A stretch of 64,000 nt of DNA from JADFOI01 sp965218935 (GTDB lineage: Bacteria > Acidobacteriota > UBA6911 > RPQK01 > JADFOI01), in the NCBI GenBank assembly GCA_965218935.1, contig CBDCMH010000006.1:1-64000 (forward strand). Direction: 5' to 3'. The position numbers were made by a program, and so were the translations under genes. Shown here piece after piece: positions 52,718 through 61,499 of this stretch. How positions within the stretch are numbered: the stretch's first letter is position 1; each line of letters starts with the position of its first letter. The notes under the pieces were generated by a model, which saw nothing but the letters and a program-made list of their open reading frames with translations, had not been told where the DNA came from and made no database searches.

Positions 52718-53589
52718 AAGGGACTTCCTGGGTTTTCACGACACTGATTTGCCTGCTCGCTCCAATCAGCGGATGCAGTTCTGCAGAGACGATTGTGATC
52801 GGATCCAAGAATTTTACCGAGCAGGTCATTCTGGGAGAGCTTCTGGCCCAGCAAATTGAAAATCAGACCGAGCTGCAGGTCGTCCGCAAGTTGAATTTAG
52901 GGGGCACCTTTATTTGTGATCAGGCCCTGCGAGCCGGGGAACTTGACGGCTATGTGGAGTACACGGGAACGGCCTACACGGCGATTTTGAAGAACGACCC
53001 GATCCGAGACCCCGAGGAGGTTTACCGGCGGGTCAAGGAAGGTTATGGGAAAGAAGGTATGGAATGGCTGCAACCTCTGGGATTCAACAATACCTTTGCC
53101 ATTCTCATTCGAGGCGAAGCTGCGGAACGGTTCGGGGTCCGGGCCATTAGTGACATTGCTCCCTATACGCCTAACTGGCTGGCGGCTTTTGGTTATGAAT
53201 TCATCGAACGAGCGGATGGGTTTGAAGGCTTATCTCAGATCTACGATCTGAAGTTTGCTGAGCCACCCAGGGTCATGGAGTTAGGATTGACTTATCGAGC
53301 CCTGGCCGATCAGAGAGTGGATCTGATCGCCGGAGATTCCACCAATGGTCTCATTGCCGCCCTGGACCTCTTCGTGTTGGAAGATGACAAACAATACTTT
53401 CCACCCTACGACGGGGTTCCGGTTTTTAGAAGCGAAACATTACAGCGATATCCTCAGCTGCGCGAGGTCTTAAACCAGTTGGCCGGCACCATCGACGAAG
53501 AGCAGATGCGGAGGATGAACTACCAGGTGGATGGGGAGGAGAAATCGGTGAGGGAAGTGGTGGGGGAGTTTCTGACAGCTGACAACTGA
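52714..53589 (+). CDS. osmolyte-binding lipoprotein (OpuCC/OsmF-like)
   Basis: This 291-residue protein has a lipoprotein signal (FTTLICLLAPISGC) and the OpuAC-type ligand-binding fold (ETIVIGSKNFTEQVILGELL, AGELDGYVEYTGTAYTAIL, DQRVDLIAGDSTNGLIAALD). It delivers glycine betaine, choline or a related solute to the permease. ATG 52714 is chosen because it overlaps the permease stop and opens the signal peptide. It completes the three-gene uptake operon. Confidence 0.9.
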   Translation: MKGTSWVFTTLICLLAPISGCSSAETIVIGSKNFTEQVILGELLAQQIENQTELQVVRKLNLGGTFICDQALRAGELDGYVEYTGTAYTAILKNDPIRDPEEVYRRVKEGYGKEGMEWLQPLGFNNTFAILIRGEAAERFGVRAISDIAPYTPNWLAAFGYEFIERADGFEGLSQIYDLKFAEPPRVMELGLTYRALADQRVDLIAGDSTNGLIAALDLFVLEDDKQYFPPYDGVPVFRSETLQRYPQLREVLNQLAGTIDEEQMRRMNYQVDGEEKSVREVVGEFLTADN

Positions 53590-53677
53590 CCCCGGCCGGA
53601 GGCCGGAAATTCAAAATTCAAAATCCCAAATTCCAAACCTGACGCACGAAGAGCCCGCGTGCTAAAATAGAGGGAAC
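53590..53677. repeat. AAATTC direct repeats upstream of ispH
   Basis: GGAAATTCAAAATTCAAAAT and CCCAAATTCCAAACC follow the binding-protein gene, resembling 25075-25103. A GCTAAAATAGAGGGAAC stretch before ATG 53678 supplies a -10-like box and a GAGGGA Shine-Dalgarno. Confidence 0.45.
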
Positions 53678-54619
53678 ATGGTTAAGAAAATTCTCCTCGC
53701 CAGCCCTCGGGGTTTTTGTGCCGGAGTGGTCCGAGCGGTTGATATCGTCAAGATCGCCCTGGATACTTTCACCGACCCGGTCTACGTTCGCAAGGAGATC
53801 ATCCACAATCCCCATGTGGTCAAGGAGCTCGGTGAGAAAGGTGCCATTTTTGTGGACAGTGTCGAAGATGTTCCCGAGGGCGGCAGAGTGATTTTCAGTG
53901 CTCACGGTGTCTCGCCGGAGGTTCGGGCAAAGGCTCAGGCCAGATCGTTGGAAGTGGTCGATGCCACCTGCCCACTGGTGACCAAAGTGCACATGGAAGC
54001 GGTCCACTATGCCAAGCAGGACTACACCATTATTTTGATCGGACACGACGGCCATGATGAGGTGATCGGAACCATGGGAGAGGCTCCCAAGCATATCCGG
54101 TTGGTGAAGACCATGGAAGACATCGAGGTTCTGGAGGTGGAAGATCCGGAAAAGGTGGCCTATATCACCCAAACCACGCTGAGTCTGCAAGACACGCGAG
54201 AGATGATCGCGGCCCTGCGTGAGAAGTTTCCCAGCATTAAGGGTCCTCCTTCAGAGGACATTTGTTATGCAACCGAGAACCGACAGGTGGCGGTGAAAGA
54301 CCTGGCCGAGTTGTCCGATCTGATTCTGGTTGTGGGTGCCGCCAACAGTAGCAATTCCGTTCGATTGGTGGAAGAGGCTCAAAGGGCTGGGGGACAGGCC
54401 TACCTGGTGAATGACCTGGGTGCCATTCAGGATGAGTGGCTCGAGGGCGTTGATGTTGTGGGATTGACCTCCGGCGCCTCGGCCCCGGAAAGGCTGGTCC
54501 AGGAGATCGTGACGTTTTTTCAAGACCAGGGTGCCGCGCTGGAGGAGCTGGTCGTGCGTGAAGAGGATGTTGAGTTTGCATTGCCCTCCAATCTGCAGGC
54601 TGCTGTGATCCATGATTGA
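53678..54619 (+). CDS. ispH: 4-hydroxy-3-methylbut-2-enyl diphosphate reductase
   Basis: IspH (LytB) makes IPP and DMAPP in the last step of the MEP isoprenoid pathway, using an iron-sulfur cluster. The three cluster Cys are visible in SPRGFCAGVVRAVDI, DATCPLVTKVHME and SEDICYATENRQ; VFSAHGVSP-like and GHDGHDEVIGTMGE motifs are also present, as is the C-terminal GLTSGASAPERLVQ. Its 313 residues are normal. GAGGGA precedes ATG 53678. It overlaps the cupin gene by 8 bp. Confidence 0.96.
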   Translation: MVKKILLASPRGFCAGVVRAVDIVKIALDTFTDPVYVRKEIIHNPHVVKELGEKGAIFVDSVEDVPEGGRVIFSAHGVSPEVRAKAQARSLEVVDATCPLVTKVHMEAVHYAKQDYTIILIGHDGHDEVIGTMGEAPKHIRLVKTMEDIEVLEVEDPEKVAYITQTTLSLQDTREMIAALREKFPSIKGPPSEDICYATENRQVAVKDLAELSDLILVVGAANSSNSVRLVEEAQRAGGQAYLVNDLGAIQDEWLEGVDVVGLTSGASAPERLVQEIVTFFQDQGAALEELVVREEDVEFALPSNLQAAVIHD

Positions 54620-54929
54620 ACCTTGGGACGAATCCAAATGGGGACCCCTCAATGAGGACAACATGCGCCGGAAACTCATGGCGGAAGGGTACTCGGTGGC
54701 TCGATACGTCTATCCCAAGGGGACCGTATTTTCTGATCACATTCACTCCGTGGATAAAAAAGATGCCGTTATAGATGGGGAGCTGCTGATCACGATGGGG
54801 GGAGAAGAGTTTTTGCTGAGAGCGGGTGATGCGATCGAGGTTCCCCGCGATGCGGTGCACAGTGCTCAGGTGGTGGGAGATGAAACTGTGGTTAGCCTGG
54901 ATGCTGTAAAAGAAGACCCCGACTCCTGA
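54612..54929 (+). CDS. single-domain cupin
   Basis: The 105-residue protein has both cupin motifs: the first around VFSDHIHSVDKKDAVIDGEL and the second around AGDAIEVPRDAVHSAQVVG. Likely metal-ligand His residues are in DHIH and VHS. Small cupins bind a metal and may act as enzymes or sensors; this one has no known substrate. Its start overlaps the end of ispH, so it is translationally coupled. Confidence 0.8.
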   Translation: MIEPWDESKWGPLNEDNMRRKLMAEGYSVARYVYPKGTVFSDHIHSVDKKDAVIDGELLITMGGEEFLLRAGDAIEVPRDAVHSAQVVGDETVVSLDAVKEDPDS

Positions 54930-54960
54930 GTAGCCCAGCCACCGCTATTGCCTTCACCCG

Positions 54961-56452
54961 TTGCCTCACGTAAAAATCTATTCCAAAGGGTATTCGTTGC
55001 CTCACTAAGAATCTATCCGAAAGGGATTGCAAAAAGTGGTGGTAAAAAGCACCAACCAGAGGAGTGGCAACCCCTTGCCCAACACCCGCAGCCTGCAGCA
55101 AGAGAAAGATTTTCACATCCAGCCCGCTTCCCATCGTTTCTTCTGCTCAGGAGTCGGTTTGAGCAAAAGGCAATTCTGAAGCCAGCCGATCTGCCGTGCC
55201 AGCTGGGCCGGATTGAGCTTCTCATACTCTCGGGCCAGTTCCCGCTTGATCTTGTCCGCCACCTCAGGGGACTCGCAGATCCTCCGGTAGGGAGTTTTCG
55301 GCACATCATACTTTTTCCAGATCCGAGACCCTCGACGTTGCTTGGCCACCATCTTCATGACCGGCTTGAAAAAGTTGATCTGCAGTCGCAGCCGATCGTA
55401 CAACTCGTTCACCAGCTCCTGTTCTCGCTCTCCCTCGTAGCGAGCATAACCCACGGCCCGCCGAACCACCGAATAGTTTTTCTGCTCCACATAAGGGTTG
55501 TCATTCTTGCGCGAGGGGCGGGTTCGGCTGAAGCTGATCTTTTCCTGCTCACAAAAACGAATCAAGTGCTTGTTGATGAACTCGCTGCCGTTGTCCGAAG
55601 CCATCCCCAGCCAAGGGAAGGGCGAGCGCTTCTGAAGCAGCTTCATCGCTTCCAGGACCCACACCTGGGCCTTATTGCGCACCGCTCGGACCTCTGTCCA
55701 GCCCGTGTACACGTCCGTCACATCCAGGGTTTGAAGGTAGTCCCCCCGACCCTGGCCTCCCTCATGGCCCACCAGGTCCACTTCCACAAAACCGGGGCGA
55801 TCCTCCTGCCAGTCGGCGAAACGCTTGATCGGAATCTGGTGTTTGAGCAGCGTTCCCGGCTTGGTTCCGGATCGTCCTTTGAGACGGTGCTTGCACCTTT
55901 CGGGCTCCAGCAGCCGATCGATGGTGGCGGCGCTGATCTGCATCAACCGCTCATGGGTGCTGGCATCCACTTTCAGTTCCCCATGTCTTTGTAAAATGGG
56001 TACCACTTCCGGCAAAATCGCGACCAGACGTTTGCCACACAAATAGTCCAGTATCTCCCAGATCATCGTCAGCGCCTTTAGAACTTTCTGGTCGTATTTG
56101 CGGGCCCGCTCTCGCCGTACTCTCTTGCCGATATCCCCTACCGCCACCAGCTTGGGGCTCAACCGGATCCGCTTGCCCTGGTGGCGAAGCAGATAGGCTC
56201 CATAGCAGCGGTTGTAGCCCGTCATTTGGGTAAACTCCGTCAACACTTCCCCCTTCACCTTCTTGCCCTTCTTCCGGTAGCGGGGGGCAAAACTTTTGAT
56301 CAATACACGCTTTTCTGCCATCGTTAACCTCATTGGTGCCCTCCATTCCTTCATGGAGGACACTTCTATTCCCCTGCTCAGGGCCAGGCAATTTCGAATA
56401 GATTTTTTAATGAGGCAACGTATCCATTTCGAATAGATTTTTGATGAGGCAA
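54961..56452 (-). mobile_element. rve-type insertion sequence with doubled terminal repeats
   Basis: The ends are TTGCCTCA...ATCTATTC and its inverse. Each end carries two tandem copies of a roughly 33-base unit (at left TTGCCTCACGTAAAAATCTA and TTGCCTCACTAAGAATCTAT; at right the inverse of TTGCCTCATCAAAAATCTAT and TTGCCTCATTAAAAAATCTA). The element is about 1492 bp with one gene. No target duplication is obvious. It lies between the cupin gene and tRNA-Pro. Confidence 0.8.
55113..56333 (-). CDS. integrase-core (rve) transposase, unclassified IS
   Basis: The 406-residue protein begins MRLTMAEKRVLIKSFAPRYR, with a helix-turn-helix-like region (FTQMTGYNRCYGAYLLRHQG). Its retroviral-integrase core shows the three catalytic acids in FVEVDLVGHEGG, MASDNGSEFINKHLI and KNDNPYVEQKNYSV. 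A basic C-terminal region follows. This architecture is known from unclassified (ISNCY/IS481-like) elements. ATG 56333 has GGAGGGCACCA before it, so it is preferred over the in-frame start at 56480. The frame is intact. Confidence 0.88.
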   Translation of the reverse strand: MRLTMAEKRVLIKSFAPRYRKKGKKVKGEVLTEFTQMTGYNRCYGAYLLRHQGKRIRLSPKLVAVGDIGKRVRRERARKYDQKVLKALTMIWEILDYLCGKRLVAILPEVVPILQRHGELKVDASTHERLMQISAATIDRLLEPERCKHRLKGRSGTKPGTLLKHQIPIKRFADWQEDRPGFVEVDLVGHEGGQGRGDYLQTLDVTDVYTGWTEVRAVRNKAQVWVLEAMKLLQKRSPFPWLGMASDNGSEFINKHLIRFCEQEKISFSRTRPSRKNDNPYVEQKNYSVVRRAVGYARYEGEREQELVNELYDRLRLQINFFKPVMKMVAKQRRGSRIWKKYDVPKTPYRRICESPEVADKIKRELAREYEKLNPAQLARQIGWLQNCLLLKPTPEQKKRWEAGWM

Positions 56453-56509
56453 TTCGGCCTCTCCCCACCGCTCTTGTCATCTGCTAGAATGAAGACCTCT
56501 ACACAACGT

Positions 56510-56586
56510 CGGGGCATGGCGCAGTCTGGTAGCGCGCCTGCTTTGGGAGCAGGAAGTCGGGGGTTCGAATCCCTCTGCCCCGACCA
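56510..56586 (+). tRNA. tRNA-Pro (anticodon TGG)
   Basis: A full cloverleaf can be drawn: acceptor CGGGGCA/TGCCCCG, anticodon stem CCTGC/GCAGG around loop TTTGGGA (anticodon TGG), T arm with GGTTCGAAT, and an encoded CCA end at 56584-56586. It sits 58 bp from the end of an rve-type IS. Confidence 0.95.
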
Positions 56587-56734
56587 CTGTAACTCCTTAT
56601 TAATCAATCATTTAAGGAAAATCTGGCGAAGCCCTCAAAAGGGTCATTTGGGGCCAGGGTGCAGATAGGGTGCAGATTTGAGTGGTGAAAGTTAGGTGGA
56701 TGTGGGTGGGGTAGGGAGCTGGACTGCTGTTTTT
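56587..56734. other. tRNA-distal spacer with GGGTGCAG direct repeat
   Basis: AGGGTGCAGATAGGGTGCAG at 56656-56675 resembles the doubled GGGTGCG motif at 11303 and 19815. The position after a tRNA gene suits an old integration site, but no integrase is next to it. Confidence 0.4.
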
Positions 56735-56766
56735 TTACGGTTCAAGATTCATCCGCCGCAGAGGCT
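56735..56766 (-). pseudogene. scrap of TPR/kinase C-terminus
   Basis: The minus strand reads LRRMNLEP then TAA, the same ending as the TPR relic at 14242. Only about ten codons survive, just before IS1182-like copy 2. Confidence 0.5.
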
Positions 56767-56803
56767 CTTACAAGACTGGATTGTCCCGATGTGTACACCC
56801 TAG

Positions 56804-58248
56804 CAGTCCGTGGTGAAAGTCGAGGATAAGGGGTCACACAGCGACACTAGAGTGACCCCATGGCAATGGGGAAAAAGAAACGTCGACAGCAAGAAGACCT
56901 GTGGGTCGCCACCAGTGAGCTGCCCCGCACCGCCGGCCATCCCTTCTACGAAAGACTGAATGGCCTTTTCAACGAACACGGCTTTGACGACTTCGTGGAG
57001 GGACTGTGTGCGAAGTTCTATGCAGACAAGATGGGGCGACCGAGCCTGGCTCCGGGAGTGTACTTTCGGCTGCTGCTGGTGGGGTATTTCGAAGGGATCG
57101 GATCGGAACGAGGAATAGCCTGGAGAGCAGCTGATTCTCTGGCACTGCGAGAGTTTCTGGGATTGAAACTGAGCGAGTCGCCGTCTGATCACTCCACGAT
57201 CTCCCGAACCCGACGACTGATCGATGTGGCTACCCACGAAGCAGTCTTTGACTGGGTACTGAAGCGGATCGGGGCGAGCGGCCTGCTGCGGGGCAAGACG
57301 ATCGGCATCGATGCCACTACGCTGGAAGCGAATGCAGCGCTGCGCAGCATCGTGCGCCGGGACAGCGAGCAGGGGTATGAAGAGTTTTTGATGGAGCTGG
57401 CGAAAGCCTCCGGGATTGAGACGCCGCGACGGGAAGATCTGGCCAAACTGGACCGCAAGCGCACGGGCAAAGGATCGAACCGGGTTTGGAAGCACCCGCA
57501 TGATGCGGATGCGCGAATTACCAGAATGAAGGACGGGCGGACGCACCTGGCGCACAAGGCGGAGCATGCAGTGGATCTGGAGACCGGAGCGATTGTCTCG
57601 GTGACGGTACAGGGAGCCGATCAAGGGGACACGCAGACCATGGTGAAGACCCTGACGGAAGCGGCCGAGAAGGTGGAACAAGCGCTGCCGGAGGGACGAG
57701 GCATCGAAGAGGTGGTGGCCGACAAGGGGTATCACAGCACGCAGCGGATGGTGGACCTGGATGCGGTGGGACTGCGCAGCTATGTGAGCGAACCGAGGCG
57801 AGGGAAGCGACGCTGGCGAGGAGACCGGCAGGGGCAGGAAGCGGTGTATGCGAATCGGCGGCGCATCCGGGGAGAGCGAGGGCAGCGGCTGCTGCGGCAA
57901 CGAGGAGAGCGGCTGGAGCGACCCTGTGCGCATCTGTACGGGAGCGGAGGGATGAGACGGATGCATGTACGGGGACATGAGAATGTGTTGAAGCGACTGC
58001 TGATCCAGGTGAGCGCCTTCAATCTGGGGATGCTGATGCGTCAGAGCCTGGGTGTGGGAACGCCGCGGCGTCTGCAGGGGCGGATTTGCGCCCTGATGCT
58101 ACTGATTTTGTCGCTGTTCAAGCGTCTTAAGGGCCTGTTCGGACTGATTCCGGCTGCTTGGCCCGAAAAACCCAACTCAGCGACCCCTTCGCTGCTTCCA
58201 TCGGTGGGTACCACCTGAGCTCAGAAAATGTACTTCTACCACGGGCTG
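56804..58248 (+). mobile_element. IS1182-like insertion sequence, copy 2
   Basis: This 1445-bp copy has the same terminal repeats as copy 1 and CTAG at both flanks (56800-56803 and 58249-58252). It differs from copy 1 by a handful of substitutions and by two short insertions near the 3' end, totalling 16 bases. Confidence 0.9.
56860..58218 (+). CDS. IS1182-like transposase, copy 2
   Basis: The 452-residue transposase has the same domains and catalytic motifs as copy 1 (TIGIDATTLEANA, VVADKGYHS, ENVLKRLLIQVSAFNLGML). It ends inside the element (…LLPSVGTT, TGA at 58216-58218) rather than in the flank. This is probably the ancestral C-terminus, as copy 1 carries deletions there. Near identity of the two copies indicates recent movement and makes the intervening 10.6 kb prone to recombination. 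Confidence 0.92.
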   Translation: MAMGKKKRRQQEDLWVATSELPRTAGHPFYERLNGLFNEHGFDDFVEGLCAKFYADKMGRPSLAPGVYFRLLLVGYFEGIGSERGIAWRAADSLALREFLGLKLSESPSDHSTISRTRRLIDVATHEAVFDWVLKRIGASGLLRGKTIGIDATTLEANAALRSIVRRDSEQGYEEFLMELAKASGIETPRREDLAKLDRKRTGKGSNRVWKHPHDADARITRMKDGRTHLAHKAEHAVDLETGAIVSVTVQGADQGDTQTMVKTLTEAAEKVEQALPEGRGIEEVVADKGYHSTQRMVDLDAVGLRSYVSEPRRGKRRWRGDRQGQEAVYANRRRIRGERGQRLLRQRGERLERPCAHLYGSGGMRRMHVRGHENVLKRLLIQVSAFNLGMLMRQSLGVGTPRRLQGRICALMLLILSLFKRLKGLFGLIPAAWPEKPNSATPSLLPSVGTT

Positions 58249-58252
58249 CTAG

Positions 58253-58557
58253 ATTTCTCTCAGACTCACTCTCTGCCAAAAACCGCCAAGCCAAGGAATC
58301 CTGCTCCACCTGCGTCCAAGAGTGGGGATGGGACTCCAGTTCCTCGCTCGTCCAGGTGGGGGAGGATCGGGAGCCGCATCTTTCCTTTTGCCGAGTCACT
58401 CTGCGGAGACGAAACGTCACTTGGAGGAGTCCCGTTTCCTTCGATGTGGGGGGAGTCGCTTTTTCTCTGTATCTGTCTCAGAAAATGGGTAGGAGTCCCA
58501 ATCTCAAAAATAAAAAATAAAAATCGGCTTTTGGCAGTTTCGTCAGTGTGTCATCTA
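58253..58557. other. gene-free region after IS1182-like copy 2
   Basis: Several short open frames exist on both strands but none has a ribosome binding site or a recognisable motif. It may be remnant coding sequence disrupted by the insertion; I cannot assign it. Confidence 0.35.
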
Positions 58558-58598
58558 AGGGCGCTTTCGCGGCCACGAGAACCTATGAATAATCCGGG
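58558..58598 (-). repeat. solo end of the palindromic MITE-like element (copy C)
   Basis: On the minus strand, right after the hydrolase stop, CCCGGATTATTCATAGGTTC then TCGTGGCCGCGAAAGCGC matches the right end of copy A (31253-31435). The other arm is absent, so this is a decayed copy. Confidence 0.6.
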
Positions 58599-59993
58599 CT
58601 ACTTTCCCGCCCACTGGCGGGCGTACTCCTCGTAATATCCGCCCATGAGGGCGTCGTAGAATAATTGGAAGACGGCGGGCGCGATTCCCTTGGGCAGACC
58701 CGGTTCCGGCCTTTCATAACCGTGGACTCCGGCAAGGAACTTGGTCAGATAGGTTTTTGGAGGCGGCTTCATAGCGGCAAACATGGGCAGAATAATTTGG
58801 TTGTACTTCTCCAGCGTGTGGTCGCGGCTGGTTCCTGAGATACTCAAAAGAAGCGGTGGCACGGGCTTGACTCCTGGACCCGACAGCTCACGAGTGTAAC
58901 CCTTGTATTGTTCAACCAACTTGTTCCTCTCCTGAGGGCTCAGTTTCAAGCGGCCGGCCGTCACCTGGGCCGCTCCGGCCAGGGACTCGACACCGTTTAA
59001 GTGGATCGGATACTCGGCCTTAAATTGGGGCAGTCTGGTGCCTTGCTCCCAGTTCTCGTGGACTTCCTCCATTAACATGGTCAGGTGGTTCAAGATCTCC
59101 ATCGGATCCCTCATCTCGGCTGCCTCTATTCCAGCGCCGCGAGCGGTATCGCGCCAGGTGCGTATTTTCAGGCAGCTGAAGGGAATGTTCCAAGTGGCGT
59201 CAACCAGTCGTGAGAAAATGTAGCCAAAGGGAGAATTCTCCAGGCCCATAACTCCGACGATGTTGGGAACCCGCTGGGTGAGCATGAAAGAAAAGGGTCC
59301 TCCCGTCGAATGGCCGTGGATATAGATAGAGTACTCGCCCACAGGGAGGTGCCGTCCCATGAGGTCTCTGGCTCCCTCCTCGAAGGCCACCGGCCAACCT
59401 GCCATCCGATGATAAAATTCCGTCCCCTCCTTAGCGCAGGCCAAGATGATGGTGCCATATCGTTCCATCATCGATTTGTTTTCCTTCACCTCATATTGGT
59501 CATGGGTGATCAGTTTGTCCTTGTTCCATATGGGCAGTCGCACCGTACCGTCGGGATTCACGGTGTCCCCCGGCCAGTCTCGACTGGGGTCCAATAGATA
59601 GAGCCGACCCGGATAGGTCATGCTCACCACCTTAAAACCGAATTTTCCAGCCAGCAGTCGAGCCACGGTGTCTCTAGAACGGTGATCTCCCGAGCCCCCG
59701 TGGAGCAGGAAAACACCGGCCTTGTTTCCGTCCGGTCCCACCGGAATCTTTGAAGTGTCCTGGGGCTCATAGACCATGGCTCCGATATCCCAATCCATTT
59801 CCAGAACCTTAATACGGAAAATGTCCTCCCAAACGTTCAACTTGATGTCGGGTTTGGCCATGACCGCATCGGAGGTCTTGAAAATTTCATCCCGGGAAAT
59901 CTTCGAGGGCGGATTCCAAGCTCCACTGACAGTTTGAATACTCAAGACCAAGGAGGTCGACAAAACAGCTGAAATTACAATCTTTCTGGACAT
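58599..59993 (-). CDS. exported alpha/beta hydrolase
   Basis: The 464-residue protein has a Sec signal (RKIVISAVLSTSLVLSIQTV), an oxyanion-type HGG motif (AGVFLLHGGSGDHRSRD), the nucleophile elbow GHSTG (IYIHGHSTGGPFSFML) and a late His in LAGVHGYERPEPG. It is probably a serine esterase or lipase-like enzyme working outside the cytoplasm; the substrate is unknown. GGGAG precedes ATG 59993, which is preferred over 60047. Its TAG stop abuts a remnant of the palindromic element. Confidence 0.75.
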   Translation of the reverse strand: MSRKIVISAVLSTSLVLSIQTVSGAWNPPSKISRDEIFKTSDAVMAKPDIKLNVWEDIFRIKVLEMDWDIGAMVYEPQDTSKIPVGPDGNKAGVFLLHGGSGDHRSRDTVARLLAGKFGFKVVSMTYPGRLYLLDPSRDWPGDTVNPDGTVRLPIWNKDKLITHDQYEVKENKSMMERYGTIILACAKEGTEFYHRMAGWPVAFEEGARDLMGRHLPVGEYSIYIHGHSTGGPFSFMLTQRVPNIVGVMGLENSPFGYIFSRLVDATWNIPFSCLKIRTWRDTARGAGIEAAEMRDPMEILNHLTMLMEEVHENWEQGTRLPQFKAEYPIHLNGVESLAGAAQVTAGRLKLSPQERNKLVEQYKGYTRELSGPGVKPVPPLLLSISGTSRDHTLEKYNQIILPMFAAMKPPPKTYLTKFLAGVHGYERPEPGLPKGIAPAVFQLFYDALMGGYYEEYARQWAGK

Positions 59994-60119
59994 AGCATCT
60001 CCCTTCCCCTCTTTGGGGTCTCGACTCAACACACTTAAATGACTCAACCGACATTCCTCAGATCAACTTCGGATCTGAGTTTCTCTAGCGTCCTCGTGAT
60101 GAATGATCGAAATCTATCA

Positions 60120-60340
60120 CTACCCCAACATTTGGGCAAGCGTTTTCCCCCCTTTGGAGTGAGCTGCGTCTAAAGCATCGGCAATCTGAATCCCCAGATC
60201 CAATAACTCATCGGTTTGCATGGAGCGGCCCTGAATGCGGCGCTTGAGAGTCTGCCCTTTCAGGTACTCCATCACAATGAAGGGCTGACCTTCGTGATCC
60301 CCAGATTCATCCGCCGCAGCAGGTCGTGGAAGCGAGGGTC
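60120..60340 (-). pseudogene. Ser/Thr protein kinase relic fused to TPR-tail scrap
   Basis: Two out-of-frame pieces are readable on the minus strand. The first, 60303-60340, reads DPRFHDLLRRMNL, the ending of a TPR-tailed kinase. The second, 60120-60299, reads GQPFIVMEYLKGQTLKRRIQ and then MQTDELLDLGIQIADALDAA, the hinge and helix D/E of a Hanks-type kinase, followed by a stop. Catalytic residues are lost. It may be scar tissue from deletion between two adjacent kinases. Confidence 0.75.
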
Positions 60341-60347
60341 TGAAGCC

Positions 60348-61499
60348 TTAATCTGGGGAGGCGCTGGAGTTGAGAGGAACACAAACCTTGATCTGGGTGC
60401 CAACTGAGGGTTGGGACTCGATCAAAAGCTCCCCACCTACAAGGCTGAGTCGTTCCCGCATGCTAACAAAGCCCAATCCACCATCATTTCCCACAGACTC
60501 AGGACTAAATCCGACACCTGAGTCGCAAACACGCAGGTGGAGCTTATCGGAACCTCCAGCCAACTCCACCTGGGCTGCCTGTACCTCACTATGCTTCAAA
60601 ATGTTGGTCAGCGATTCCTGTAGGACTCGAAAAAGGCAGATTGAGACATCCGGTGGAATTGGGCTGGGAACACTGGTGTGGCTGAAGTCGATCTGAATAC
60701 CCGAAGCTTTTGAAACCTCCATGCACAAGCTCCTGGATGCCGCCACCAGACCGACATGCTCAAGCGCGGAAGGGTGCAGTTGATGGGACAGATTGTGCAC
60801 CTGGGATAAAACTCTCCTTATCTGTATTGTCAGTTCTTGCAGTCGCTCAGCCAACTCAGCCTGGGATTCGGGAGCCTTTTGATTCAGTTGTTCGATGTCA
60901 ATCGATAAAAGCAACAGCTCCTGACTCAACTGATCATGGAGTTCCAATGCGATGCGTCGGCGCTCAGTCTCCTGTGACTGGATCAGGCGCCTGCTCAAAG
61001 CCAACAACTGTGTGTGTGCCTTGGACAGATCCTCAGTGCGTTCCGCGACTCGCAACTCCAAACTCTCATGGCTCCTTGCCAACTTTTCCTCCGTCTGCTT
61101 GCGCTCGGTGATGTCATGGATGGCTAGAACCACAGTTTTGTCTTGCTCGTTAAGTTGAATACCTGCTGCCGTTATCTCCAAAATTGATCTACTAGCGCCC
61201 TTGGAGAACTCGTAAGTTCCATGGGCTTTGTCAGGACCTTTCAGCGCTCTAACCAGCGGGTGCTGCTCAGGAAGAAGGCCCTGACCCTCGTGCTCTATAG
61301 GGAGTAATTCAAACAGCCTGGCTCCCAAGATTCCAAGATGGGTCCGCCCGACTAAAAGATCAAACGAGGTATTACACCATTGAATACTTCCCTTCTCGTC
61401 GGTCCACACTATGGCGTCGTCGATAGCCCCAAGCCCTATCTCCACCTTGCCTAACGTTGCGCGAAGTCGGCTGATAAGGTCGGCTGATTCCGTAGTCAT
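60348..61499 (-). CDS. PAS sensor histidine kinase (HisKA_3 type)
   Basis: The 383-residue cytosolic kinase has a PAS domain (about 25-130: DDAIVWTDEKGSIQWCNTSF, VVLAIHDITERKQTEEKLAR), a coiled coil, a HisKA_3 phospho-acceptor (ETERRRIALELHDQLSQELL, H188) and an HATPase domain (N-box LQESLTNILKHSEVQ, G1 CDSGVGFSPE, G2 GLGFVSMRERLSLVGG). Such NarX/DegS-like kinases usually pair with LuxR-type response regulators; none is adjacent. ATG 61499 overlaps the stop of the PAS-only gene (ATGA), so both are translated together. Confidence 0.9.
   Translation of the reverse strand: MTTESADLISRLRATLGKVEIGLGAIDDAIVWTDEKGSIQWCNTSFDLLVGRTHLGILGARLFELLPIEHEGQGLLPEQHPLVRALKGPDKAHGTYEFSKGASRSILEITAAGIQLNEQDKTVVLAIHDITERKQTEEKLARSHESLELRVAERTEDLSKAHTQLLALSRRLIQSQETERRRIALELHDQLSQELLLLSIDIEQLNQKAPESQAELAERLQELTIQIRRVLSQVHNLSHQLHPSALEHVGLVAASRSLCMEVSKASGIQIDFSHTSVPSPIPPDVSICLFRVLQESLTNILKHSEVQAAQVELAGGSDKLHLRVCDSGVGFSPESVGNDGGLGFVSMRERLSLVGGELLIESQPSVGTQIKVCVPLNSSASPD

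Noticed and set aside
54948..55994. A 348-residue plus-strand open frame
   Set aside because: It is antisense to the rve transposase and spans the IS end repeats; composition is not protein-like.
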